DNA of 8,659 nucleotides. Source: Pseudooctadecabacter sp. Lineage in GTDB: Bacteria; Pseudomonadota; Alphaproteobacteria; Rhodobacterales; Rhodobacteraceae. Positions 1-5,137 of the stretch are shown here, in pieces (position 1 is the first letter of the stretch; each line of letters opens with the position of its first letter). A program made the position numbers and the translations under genes. Under the pieces are notes generated by a model that saw only the letters and a list, made by a program, of their open reading frames with translations, did not search any database and was not told where the DNA came from. The stretch is taken from contig JAHDFG010000079.1 of NCBI GenBank assembly GCA_020628265.1, forward strand, positions 1-8,659, written 5' to 3'.

Positions 1-526
1 CGACCGAAACCTCGGCTTCCCCGATAACCACAACCGCATCCTCGTCGCGGTCCACATGCGCACCGTCGACCCCGCCAAAGAACGCCTCTCCGACATACGT
101 GAACGGCTCAGGCACGGCTGCGAAACTGACGGGGTTGAACCCGTGCTCGGACGCAAAAGCCTTCGCCTCGTCCAAGGTTTCCTTGGCTACGGCGGCGATA
201 TAGGTGCGGCCGCCGCCCTTGGCAAAATCATAGACCAGTTCATCGACCGCATAGGGCGTGGCCCCGTCCAGCGCGGCGCGGACGTCCGCATCCTCGGCGC
301 GTGTCGTATCAAGGGCCAGATATTTGATCTGGTCATTCGGGATCAGCAGTTTGGTAGTCATCGGCTGTGGATCAAGACCGTCCGCCGCGGCCTTCAATCG
401 CGCCAACGCGCCTGTCAAATCCGCGTCGTCCAGCGCCACCTGTCCGACCAGATGCCAGCCACCGGTCACCCGGTGCATCAACCGCAGGCCGTCAAACGAC
501 AAGGAGAGTGCAAAATTCGGTTTCAT
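1..526 (-). CDS. Conserved Rhodobacterales protein with PilM/GspL-like N-terminal domain (partial, C-terminus outside window)
   Basis: Reading leftwards from an ATG at 524-526, the frame stays open for 175 codons to the window edge, so only the N-terminus is visible. An in-frame TAA five codons upstream makes this the first possible ATG; there is no strong Shine-Dalgarno. The protein starts MKPNFALSLSFDGLRL, followed by a hydrophobic/acidic segment. Residues 59-72 (KLLIPNDQIKYLAL) are followed by ALDGATPYAVDELVYD (85-100), YIAAVAKETLDEA (109-121) and a GFNPVSF turn (129-135). This order resembles PilM/GspL/HofM actin-like proteins: a strand with a Pro-x-Asp/Glu, then a helix, 'PyaldElvyD', a strand, 'AvaretLd' and 'GlxPv'. 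From memory, relatives in roseobacters are labelled 'translation initiation factor 2', but I see no GTPase motif here. Function unknown; the structural comparison is inference. Confidence 0.85.
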   Translation of the reverse strand, partial: MKPNFALSLSFDGLRLMHRVTGGWHLVGQVALDDADLTGALARLKAAADGLDPQPMTTKLLIPNDQIKYLALDTTRAEDADVRAALDGATPYAVDELVYDFAKGGGRTYIAAVAKETLDEAKAFASEHGFNPVSFAAVPEPFTYVGEAFFGGVDGAHVDRDEDAVVVIGEAEVSV

Positions 527-686
527 TGGCGTGACTTAGCATCCCGTGTCTGGGCTGCAAACTCCCCTTTTTCATTGGCGCAAACGCTACAGCAAGCTTT
601 CGCCCACGCCAAGCGTGCGGTTTTCGCCAAGGATTGCGCAGTGAGATGCGTCAGATAGGGTGCAGCTAGATCAACAGGAGACTGCC
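527..686. promoter_or_regulatory. Divergent intergenic region with clustered TTGGCG/CGCCAA hexamers
   Basis: This 160-bp gap separates two genes transcribed away from each other, so both promoters should lie here. No convincing -35/-10 pair stands out on either strand. TTGGCG occurs at 526-531 and 575-580, and its complement CGCCAA at 607-612 and 625-630. An 11-bp direct repeat (TTTCATTGGCG) is found at 521-531 and 570-580; its first copy covers the start codon of the leftward gene. This could be an operator region, but the hexamer is not rare in this genome. Confidence 0.35.
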
Positions 687-1421
687 ATGAAACCGGTTTT
701 TGCCCTCGTTCTCGCCCTTGGCTTTGCCAGCGGGTTTTTTATGTCAACGGCGTCGACAGCACTGGCTGAGGGTGAAACACCCCGACAGATTATCGTGACC
801 GGTACGGGGGAGGTCAGCCTGCCCCCCGATATGGCAACCGTGGTGGTTGGTGTGCAGGCGGAAGCCGAGGCTGCAGCTGATGCGCTGGATCAGGCCAGTG
901 CCGCGACGCTTGCGATCCTGGCGCGGCTGGATGTCGAAGGTGTCGATGCAGCTGACATTCGGAGCGGGGCCGTGCGCTTGCAGCCGCGGTATTCCAATTC
1001 CGTGCTCAGCAGCGGGCAGCAAATCATCGGCTACCGCGCCGTGAACTCCGTTACGGTCGAGGTGCTTGATCTTGACCGGCTCGGTGGGCTGCTTGCCGCG
1101 CTGGTCGGTGATGGCGCCAACCGGCTGGACCGCGTGTCCTTCGGCCTGCAGGATCCCAGTGCCGCGACCGATGACGCCCGCCGCCTTGCCGTGGCCGAGG
1201 CGATCCGCCGTGCCGACCTTTATGCCATGGCAGCGGGGGTCACGGTCGGCGATGTGATGACGATCACCGAGCAGGGGGGCGGCGGTTATCGTGCGTTGAA
1301 TGCCGAGCCGATCGTGATGGCCGAAATGGCGGCCTCCTCTCCGTCCTTTGATGTTCCCATCGCCCCGGGCGAGATTGATCTTAGCGCGACGATTACAATG
1401 GTTTTTGCAATAGCCGAGTGA
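687..1421 (+). CDS. Exported SIMPL-domain (DUF541) protein
   Basis: A 244-residue protein of the SIMPL/DUF541 family, which is usually periplasmic or outer-membrane associated and has poorly defined roles, often in stress tolerance. I start it at ATG 687 because AGGAG at 676-680 lies six bases upstream; an in-frame GTG at 660 would extend it by nine residues without a ribosome site. Residues 1-27 form a signal peptide: KP, then a hydrophobic core, ending STALA with cleavage before EGE. The mature part opens with the family hallmark IIVTGTGEVSLPPDMATVVVGV (35-56). A GYRAVNSVTVEV segment follows (115-126), then the helix DDARRLAVAEAIRRADLYA (162-180) and a final strand ITMVFAI, all in the expected SIMPL order. 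It appears monocistronic, with a terminator 12 bases after the stop. Confidence 0.9.
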   Translation: MKPVFALVLALGFASGFFMSTASTALAEGETPRQIIVTGTGEVSLPPDMATVVVGVQAEAEAAADALDQASAATLAILARLDVEGVDAADIRSGAVRLQPRYSNSVLSSGQQIIGYRAVNSVTVEVLDLDRLGGLLAALVGDGANRLDRVSFGLQDPSAATDDARRLAVAEAIRRADLYAMAAGVTVGDVMTITEQGGGGYRALNAEPIVMAEMAASSPSFDVPIAPGEIDLSATITMVFAIAE

Positions 1422-1432
1422 CCTCCAAAATG

Positions 1433-1465
1433 AGATAAGGCCCGGAATGCGACCGGGCCTTATCT
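1433..1465. terminator. Hairpin terminator between convergent SIMPL gene and metY
   Basis: A perfect 13-bp stem (AGATAAGGCCCGG at 1433-1445 with CCGGGCCTTATCT at 1453-1465) encloses a 7-base loop. It lies 12 bases after the SIMPL stop and 42 bases beyond the end of metY, which approaches from the other side. The downstream tract is AT-rich (ATATATCTC) rather than poly-T on the plus strand; on the minus strand CATTTTGG follows. Its position and symmetry suggest it serves both convergent genes. Confidence 0.8.
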
Positions 1466-1506
1466 ATATATCTCAACGTTTTGCGGCTTGAGTCTGAAGT
1501 GGTTTC

Positions 1507-2802
1507 TTAAGACGCTGCCTTTGCCAGCGCCTGATCCAGATCAGCAATCAGATCGTCCGCATCTTCCAGACCGATCGACACGCGCACTACACCAGGGCCT
1601 GCACCGGCAGCTTCCTGCTGTTCGGCTGTCAACTGGCGGTGCGTGGTCGAAGCCGAGTGGATGATCAGCGACCGTGTGTCACCAAGGTTCGCCACATGGC
1701 TGAAGATCTCCAGCGCATCCACCAGCTTGATGCAGGCGTCATAGCCGCCCTTTACCGCGAAGGTGAACAGCGCAGATGCACCGCGCGGGCACACGTCTTT
1801 GACGCGGTCATAGTAGGGGGAGCTTTCAAGCCCTGCGTAGGTGACATAATCCACGCGGTCATCCGCCTCCAGCCACTTGGCGATCTTGGTCGCGTTCTCC
1901 ACGTGGCGGTCCATGCGCAGCGACAGGGTTTCGATCCCCATCAGCGTATAATGCGCAGCCTGCGGGTTCATCGTCATGCCAAGGTCGCGCAGACCGATGG
2001 CGATGCCGTGGAACGTATAGGCCAGCGGCCCGAAGGTCTCGGCGAACTTGAGGCCGTGATAGGCAGGCTCCGGCGCGCTCAGGGACGGGAACTTGTCCGA
2101 CGCGGCCCAGTCGAATTTCCCCGAATCCACAACGCAGCCGCCAGTGACGGTGCCGTTGCCGGTCAGGAACTTGGTGGTCGAATGCACGACCAAGGTCGCA
2201 CCATGTTCGATCGGGCGGCACAGGTAGGGCGTCGCCGTGGTGTTGTCGATAATCAGCGGGACACCGGCTTCATCGGCAATATCCGCGATAGCGCGGACAT
2301 CCATGATGTAGCCGCCAGGGTTGGCGATGGCCTCACCAAAGACCGCGCGGGTCTTGTCGTCGATGGCCGCCTTGACCGCGTCCAGATCGTCCATGTCGAC
2401 GAACTTGGCTTCCCAGCCGAACCGTTTGATCGTCTGGCTGAACTGGGTGACCGTGCCGCCGTAAAGGCGGGTGGAGACGACCACGTTCATACCGGGCTGC
2501 ATGATCGGGAAGAGCGCCATGATCTGGGCCGCGTGGCCGGACGAACAGCAAACAGCGCCAGCGCCGCCTTCCAACGTCGCAATCCGCTCCTGCAGGACCG
2601 CGACGGTCGGGTTGGTCAGGCGGGAATAGATGTAGCCCACCTCCTGCAGGTTAAACAGCGCCGCTGCATGGTCCGCGTCACGGAACACATAGGCCGTGGA
2701 TTGATAGATGGGCGTGTTGCGCGCACCCGTCGCAGGATCAGGGCGTGCGCCTGCGTGAATTTGAAGGGTGTCAAAGCCGTAGGTAGGCGTGTCGGTGGTC
2801 AT
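1507..2802 (-). CDS. metY: O-acetylhomoserine aminocarboxypropyltransferase (sulfhydrylase)
   Basis: A 431-residue PLP-dependent enzyme of the Cys/Met metabolism family. It uses sulfide (or a thiol) and O-acetylhomoserine to make homocysteine for methionine synthesis, in the cytosol. Visible signatures are YSRLTNPT (58-65, phosphate contact from the neighbouring subunit), GGAGAVCCSSGHAAQ (79-93), Tyr114 in RLYGGT (cofactor stacking), Asp186 in IIDNTTATPYL (pairs with the pyridine nitrogen) and the Schiff-base lysine Lys211 in HSTTKFLTGNG. The long insert and the C-terminal IHSASTTHRQLT segment separate MetY from cystathionine enzymes, and length is typical. I chose ATG 2802 because GGAG sits six bases upstream on the minus strand; the open frame continues to 2922, but the extra residues (Arg-rich, unlike the family) have no support. 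I see no SAM-II-type leader upstream. Confidence 0.95.
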   Translation of the reverse strand: MTTDTPTYGFDTLQIHAGARPDPATGARNTPIYQSTAYVFRDADHAAALFNLQEVGYIYSRLTNPTVAVLQERIATLEGGAGAVCCSSGHAAQIMALFPIMQPGMNVVVSTRLYGGTVTQFSQTIKRFGWEAKFVDMDDLDAVKAAIDDKTRAVFGEAIANPGGYIMDVRAIADIADEAGVPLIIDNTTATPYLCRPIEHGATLVVHSTTKFLTGNGTVTGGCVVDSGKFDWAASDKFPSLSAPEPAYHGLKFAETFGPLAYTFHGIAIGLRDLGMTMNPQAAHYTLMGIETLSLRMDRHVENATKIAKWLEADDRVDYVTYAGLESSPYYDRVKDVCPRGASALFTFAVKGGYDACIKLVDALEIFSHVANLGDTRSLIIHSASTTHRQLTAEQQEAAGAGPGVVRVSIGLEDADDLIADLDQALAKAAS

Positions 2803-2960
2803 GGAACTCTCCGTCATGTTTGCACGCACCGTAAAGGCAACGGATCGCCGGCACAATCTTGTGAGACCCTGCACACCGTCTTTCGGGACAAGGGCGTTTC
2901 TCCGGTCTGCCCTAGAAAACATCTATCCGGCCAGCGACCGCTTCGCAGGATGCTTGTTTC
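2803..2960 (-). promoter_or_regulatory. metY: metY upstream region
   Basis: These 158 bases lie between the metY start and the GTATTT box of the neighbouring composite repeat. They must carry the metY promoter unless metY is read through from the glycosyltransferase gene. On the minus strand TTGTGC, a 17-base gap and TACGGT make a weak sigma70-like candidate. A small inverted repeat, CACAA/TTGTG at 2852-2863, overlaps that candidate -35. No SAM-II or SAM/SAH riboswitch consensus is recognisable. No ORF of credible quality is present. Confidence 0.3.
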
Positions 2961-3091
2961 TTCTTTGATGCAAAAATACCTGCGGGGGGAAATCGGGGCG
3001 CGCGCCCCGATTTGGGGGCAAGGCCCCCTTATCCGCTGAAAATGCTTGGAACGCTTCGAAAGGGCAACGCAGATTTTCGTCGAAAATCTGC
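2961..3091 (-). repeat. Composite intergenic element A: hairpins plus GTATTT..CAAAGA box
   Basis: Read on the minus strand, after the glycosyltransferase stop come three parts. First is an 11-bp-arm inverted repeat, GCAGATTTTCG with one central base (3069-3091). Second is a G5C/GC5 hairpin with a 3-base loop (3014-3028). Third is a perfect 24-bp palindrome (2990-3013, arms AAATCGGGGCGC), then CCCCCC and the box GGTATTTTTGCATCAAAGAA (2980 to 2961). A second copy of the box, also after tandem hairpins and downstream of a gene, is at 7592-7610. The hairpin sequences differ between copies but the layout does not, suggesting a dispersed family rather than chance. Role unknown; transcript-end protection or termination are possibilities. 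Confidence 0.55.
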
Positions 3092-3110
3092 CCCCGCCCG
3101 CGGCAGGCGC

Positions 3111-3123
3111 CGATCGCAGATCG
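3111..3123. repeat. Short inverted repeat just after the glycosyltransferase stop
   Basis: CGATC (3111-3115) and GATCG (3119-3123) flank the three bases GCA. It lies 16 bases beyond the stop codon of the glycosyltransferase gene and is the first of four consecutive hairpins in this 3' region. By itself it is too short to call a terminator. Confidence 0.35.
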
Positions 3124-3138
3124 ACCCCTCAGGTGCCG

Positions 3139-4167
3139 CTACCGCATCCAGAACCCTTCTTTCTTGATGCGGTTGCGGATTTGCCGCTCGCGTGGGGGCA
3201 GGTCATTCTGGTCAAACAGCGCCCGCACTTTCAGGCCCCGTTCCTGATAGATCATCCGTTTGAACGGATCATATTGTTTCAGCCATTTCTTGACCTTGTT
3301 GGGCTGGCTCACCTGCGACAGTACGTCAACGACGTGGTCCGCTTCCCGCGCATAGAGCAGCGGCAGCATTCGGTAATGACAGGTCAAATCCCCATCAAGG
3401 CCCGCCAATTCGGGCCCCGGTCGTCCACCGCCGAAACTGTGGATCACAAGGGGCAGGGACACCTGATCCAACCACGGATCAAGGGACTGCAAGACCAGCT
3501 CTTCGGGCCGGTTGTCGCGGATCTCGACGGCCCAATCCCGCCAGCGCGCACCAAAGGCTGGCGCATCGTGCCCGGTCACCCAACCGGCGTTGAAGTACAG
3601 ATACCGTTCCCAGTATTCATCCGGCTGGCCAAGATCGAGGGAGCTTTCGAACTCCAGACCGAACCGGTCGTAAAGCGATTTCCACGTGGCGCTGTAACCG
3701 GGCCAGTACAAATCCTCTTCGGGCCACGTGCCCGTGCGTCGCATGGATGCGGACGGGCGGGAAAAGTCACAAGCCAGCGTGCCGATGTCGCCAAGGATCA
3801 GCGTGTCTGTGTCGAGAAACAGAAAGTTACGCCCCTCAGGCATGGCGCAAAGCGCCTCGATTTTGTTGCCATGGGGGTAGCTTTCGCCGAAGGCTTGGGC
3901 TTCGAACGGCAGAATGGTCGCGCCCATCTCCTCAAGGGCTGTGCGAATGTCGCCCCGCATTGTGGGGTCTTTTGACCAGCGGTCGTTTTGCTGGGGTTCG
4001 GCGACGTAGAACGTCCCCTGAAACGAGGGCGCATTGGCCTGCAAGGACGCGGACAGCAGCACCGCTTCGAATTGCAACCGACCGCCTTGGCCGACGACCA
4101 CGATATCAAAGTCCGATGACACAGCGGCGTTCGCCTCGGATGCGGGGGATGTCGCCTTTTTAACCAT
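3139..4167 (-). CDS. Cytosolic glycosyltransferase-like protein (GT-A, DxD motif)
   Basis: A 342-residue protein without signal peptide or membrane segment. Residues 21-30 (DIVVVGQGGR) form the first strand of a nucleotide-sugar-binding fold. HGNKIEAL (99-106) and NFLFLDTDTLILGDI (114-128) follow; the latter contains Asp119-Thr-Asp121, the DxD metal/UDP-sugar site of GT-A enzymes such as GT8. Later come YFNAGWVTGHDAPAF (about 212-226), an acceptor-side element typical of GT8-like proteins, and a C-terminal HSFGGGRPGPEL stretch. The tail is basic. The start at ATG 4167 has only weak Shine-Dalgarno character (CAGG eight bases upstream). It is divergent from the hypothetical gene at 4253 and lies alone upstream of metY; no polysaccharide cluster is in view, so donor and acceptor are unknown. 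The family call is from motifs, not a search. Confidence 0.75.
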   Translation of the reverse strand: MVKKATSPASEANAAVSSDFDIVVVGQGGRLQFEAVLLSASLQANAPSFQGTFYVAEPQQNDRWSKDPTMRGDIRTALEEMGATILPFEAQAFGESYPHGNKIEALCAMPEGRNFLFLDTDTLILGDIGTLACDFSRPSASMRRTGTWPEEDLYWPGYSATWKSLYDRFGLEFESSLDLGQPDEYWERYLYFNAGWVTGHDAPAFGARWRDWAVEIRDNRPEELVLQSLDPWLDQVSLPLVIHSFGGGRPGPELAGLDGDLTCHYRMLPLLYAREADHVVDVLSQVSQPNKVKKWLKQYDPFKRMIYQERGLKVRALFDQNDLPPRERQIRNRIKKEGFWMR

Positions 4168-4252
4168 AAACCTTGCCTGACTGCCTTATGTCGGCACTAT
4201 AGGGGGGCAACGGCCTGCATAAAAGGGGCCGCATGCTGCATTGGAGACCGAA
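4168..4252. promoter_or_regulatory. 85-bp divergent promoter region
   Basis: The glycosyltransferase gene and the 4253 hypothetical gene start on either side and read outwards, so their promoters must overlap or abut here. A TATAGTGCCGACATAAGG stretch on the minus strand carries TATAGT and CATAAG as possible -10 boxes for the leftward gene. No clear -35 match accompanies them, and I cannot place a rightward promoter. Confidence 0.3.
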
Positions 4253-4786
4253 ATGATTGATCTTTTTCTTCCTTTTGTCATCGGGATGGGCTTGGGCATT
4301 GAACCGGCCGAACCCGCTGCAACCGATATGGCAGACACAACGCCAGCACCCGTGATTGAAACGGCGGCCGCGGGATCGGGCGACGATCTGGACGCCAGCC
4401 GGACGCCGGAGCCACAGGTGCCCACAGGCAAATTCACGACCGCCGTTGAGGTACGCCCCATTCTCGGCATGACAAAAGCCAACTGGGTCGCCGTGCGCGA
4501 CTACAACGGTCAGGACCTTGTCTATTTTACCCATTTGATGGGCTGGCGCTGCGGGCTTTGGGATATCCGGTTCGGCATCAATGGCGCGCCGGCGGACACG
4601 GTCGTTCCGATGGAACCCTGCTACGACGACATGGCCTCGCCCAATGTCATGCAGGATATCGAGAATTACTTGCCCTACATCGCCTTTCCGCCGGGATCAG
4701 TTGAAAACATCTATGTCGAGATCGTCTTTGACGATGGCACAACGGACTTCGCGCGCTTTGATCGGGCCCAGATCCAAATTCCATAG
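4253..4786 (+). CDS. Conserved hypothetical protein, probably exported
   Basis: A 177-residue protein I do not recognise by function. ATG 4253 is preferred because GGAG at 4243-4246 lies six bases ahead. Residues 1-16 (MIDLFLPFVIGMGLGI) are hydrophobic but lack the usual positive N-terminus, so they may be an atypical signal or anchor. A Pro/Ala/Thr/Asp-rich linker (17-58) follows. The folded part begins near FTTAVEVRPILGMTKANWVAV (61-81). Cys100 in GWRCGLWD and Cys123 in EPCYDD could form a disulfide, which fits an extracytoplasmic site. The protein ends with a beta-rich VEIVFDDGTTDFARFD segment. I believe similar proteins exist across roseobacters, from memory only. The gene stands alone and converges with the tRNA-Tyr locus. 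Confidence 0.75.
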   Translation: MIDLFLPFVIGMGLGIEPAEPAATDMADTTPAPVIETAAAGSGDDLDASRTPEPQVPTGKFTTAVEVRPILGMTKANWVAVRDYNGQDLVYFTHLMGWRCGLWDIRFGINGAPADTVVPMEPCYDDMASPNVMQDIENYLPYIAFPPGSVENIYVEIVFDDGTTDFARFDRAQIQIP

Positions 4787-4796
4787 AGCCTTTTGT

Positions 4797-4816
4797 GCAG
4801 CAACTGCGGGTGCTGC
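4797..4816. repeat. Weak hairpin after the 4253 hypothetical gene
   Basis: GCAGCA (4797-4802) pairs with TGCTGC (4811-4816) around an 8-base loop, starting 11 bases after the stop of the hypothetical gene. It has no T-tract on either strand, so it is at best a poor terminator between this gene and the convergent tRNA locus. Confidence 0.3.
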
Positions 4817-4847
4817 CTGTCGCTGCGAGATTCGAAATGTTTTGAAG

Positions 4848-4919
4848 TGGTGGGCGACCCTAGAATCGGGACCTGCACGTGCGTCTACGAGAGGGAACCG
4901 CAGGTGGCCCCTGTCGCCA
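4848..4919 (-). pseudogene. Decayed tRNA-Tyr copy
   Basis: Downstream of the intact tRNA-Tyr on the same strand is a shortened, damaged copy. Retained are the 3' CCA, the A discriminator, six of seven acceptor pairs, and the variable-arm and anticodon-stem remnant GTGCGTCT..CG..GAGGGA (plus-strand sense, 4879-4896). Lost are the T-stem pairing and the TTC of the T-loop (now CCC), the GTA anticodon loop and most of the D-arm, about 15 bases. It cannot fold as a tRNA. The spacer to its left also matches the spacer left of the intact gene, so this was a tandem duplication rather than a simple attachment-site scar. Confidence 0.7.
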
Positions 4920-4941
4920 TGAGACCCTTGATGGTTGGAGG

Positions 4942-5025
4942 TGGTGGGCGACCCTGGAATCGAACCAGGCGTGCGTCTCCGCGAGGGAGTTACAGTCCCC
5001 TGCCACACCTTGCGGCCTGTCGCCC
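4942..5025 (-). tRNA. tRNA-Tyr (anticodon GTA)
   Basis: The 84-nt gene on the minus strand includes an encoded CCA. The acceptor stem GGGCGAC/GTCGCCC has seven perfect pairs, with A73 as discriminator (expected for Tyr). The anticodon stem GGGGA/TCCCT has one wobble pair, and the loop CTGTAAC gives GTA (plus-strand 4991-4993). A long 14-nt variable region can form GCG/CGC, which makes it class II as expected for bacterial Tyr. The T-arm CCTGG-TTCGATT-CCAGG is perfect. The D-arm GCC-GCAAGGTGT-GGC is odd: by standard numbering position 8 is A rather than T and position 14 is C rather than A. A good promoter lies just upstream. It is divergent from rlmB. Confidence 0.95.
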
Positions 5026-5035
5026 ACTGGCGGGG

Positions 5036-5064
5036 TGGATAGCTTTGGTGCTGGGGGGCGTCAA
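5036..5064 (-). promoter_or_regulatory. Promoter of tRNA-Tyr
   Basis: On the minus strand TTGACG (5064-5059) and TATCCA (5041-5036) are separated by exactly 17 bases, giving a good -35 and a partial -10. The expected start near 5029-5030 would leave a leader of only four or five bases before the tRNA, which is normal for bacterial tRNA genes. Confidence 0.55.
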
Positions 5065-5102
5065 CCTCAATTTCGCTCATTGGCTTGCGGTTTTTGCATA
5101 AG

Positions 5103-5116
5103 CCCCTCATGAGGGG
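5103..5116. promoter_or_regulatory. 14-bp perfect palindrome ahead of rlmB
   Basis: CCCCTCATGAGGGG is fully self-complementary and ends 21 bases before the rlmB start codon. It could be an operator or, in RNA, a 5-bp hairpin with a CATG loop. The ATG inside it opens a 10-codon frame (residues MRGERQRKIR) whose TGA overlaps the rlmB ATG as ATGA, but this ATG has no Shine-Dalgarno of its own. Confidence 0.4.
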
Positions 5117-5137
5117 TGAAAGGCAAAGGAAGATACG

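Larger units (their letters stand above)
4815..5025 (-). repeat. Degenerate tandem repeat (about 94-bp unit) built from tRNA-Tyr
   Basis: Bases 4817-4868 align without gaps to 4911-4962 at an offset of 94, with 40 of 52 identical by hand count. The match covers the tRNA 5' end, the spacer and the tRNA 3' end. CCTGTCGC, the complement of the tRNA 5' end, occurs three times: at 4816-4823, 4910-4917 and 5016-5023. The simplest reading is a former tandem array of tRNA-Tyr genes, of which only the right-hand unit is still intact. Confidence 0.65.

Noticed and set aside
56..658. A 200-codon plus-strand frame at the left edge
   Set aside because: It is opposite the conserved minus-strand protein, which has a proper start and recognisable motif order.
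2803..2922. A 40-residue N-terminal extension of metY
   Set aside because: The extra residues are Arg-rich and unlike the family start; GGAG six bases before ATG 2802 supports the shorter form. The ATG at 2817 would place that GGAG inside the gene.
2803..2990. A SAM-II or SAM/SAH riboswitch in front of metY
   Set aside because: Such riboswitches are common before methionine genes in alphaproteobacteria, but I cannot find their conserved sequence blocks here.
1639..3039. A 466-codon open frame on the plus strand opposite metY
   Set aside because: It is an antisense shadow of a strongly supported PLP enzyme in GC-rich DNA, with an Arg/Gly/Val-rich composition and no recognisable domain or ribosome site.
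3046..3975. A 309-codon plus-strand frame opposite the glycosyltransferase gene
   Set aside because: Antisense shadow; its start lies within the hairpin-rich gap and the composition shows no protein family.
4848..4942. Attachment-site scar of an integrated element at the tRNA 3' end
   Set aside because: The repeat covers the variable arm, anticodon stem and spacer as well as the tRNA 3' end, and there is no integrase or cargo; a tandem tRNA duplication explains it better.
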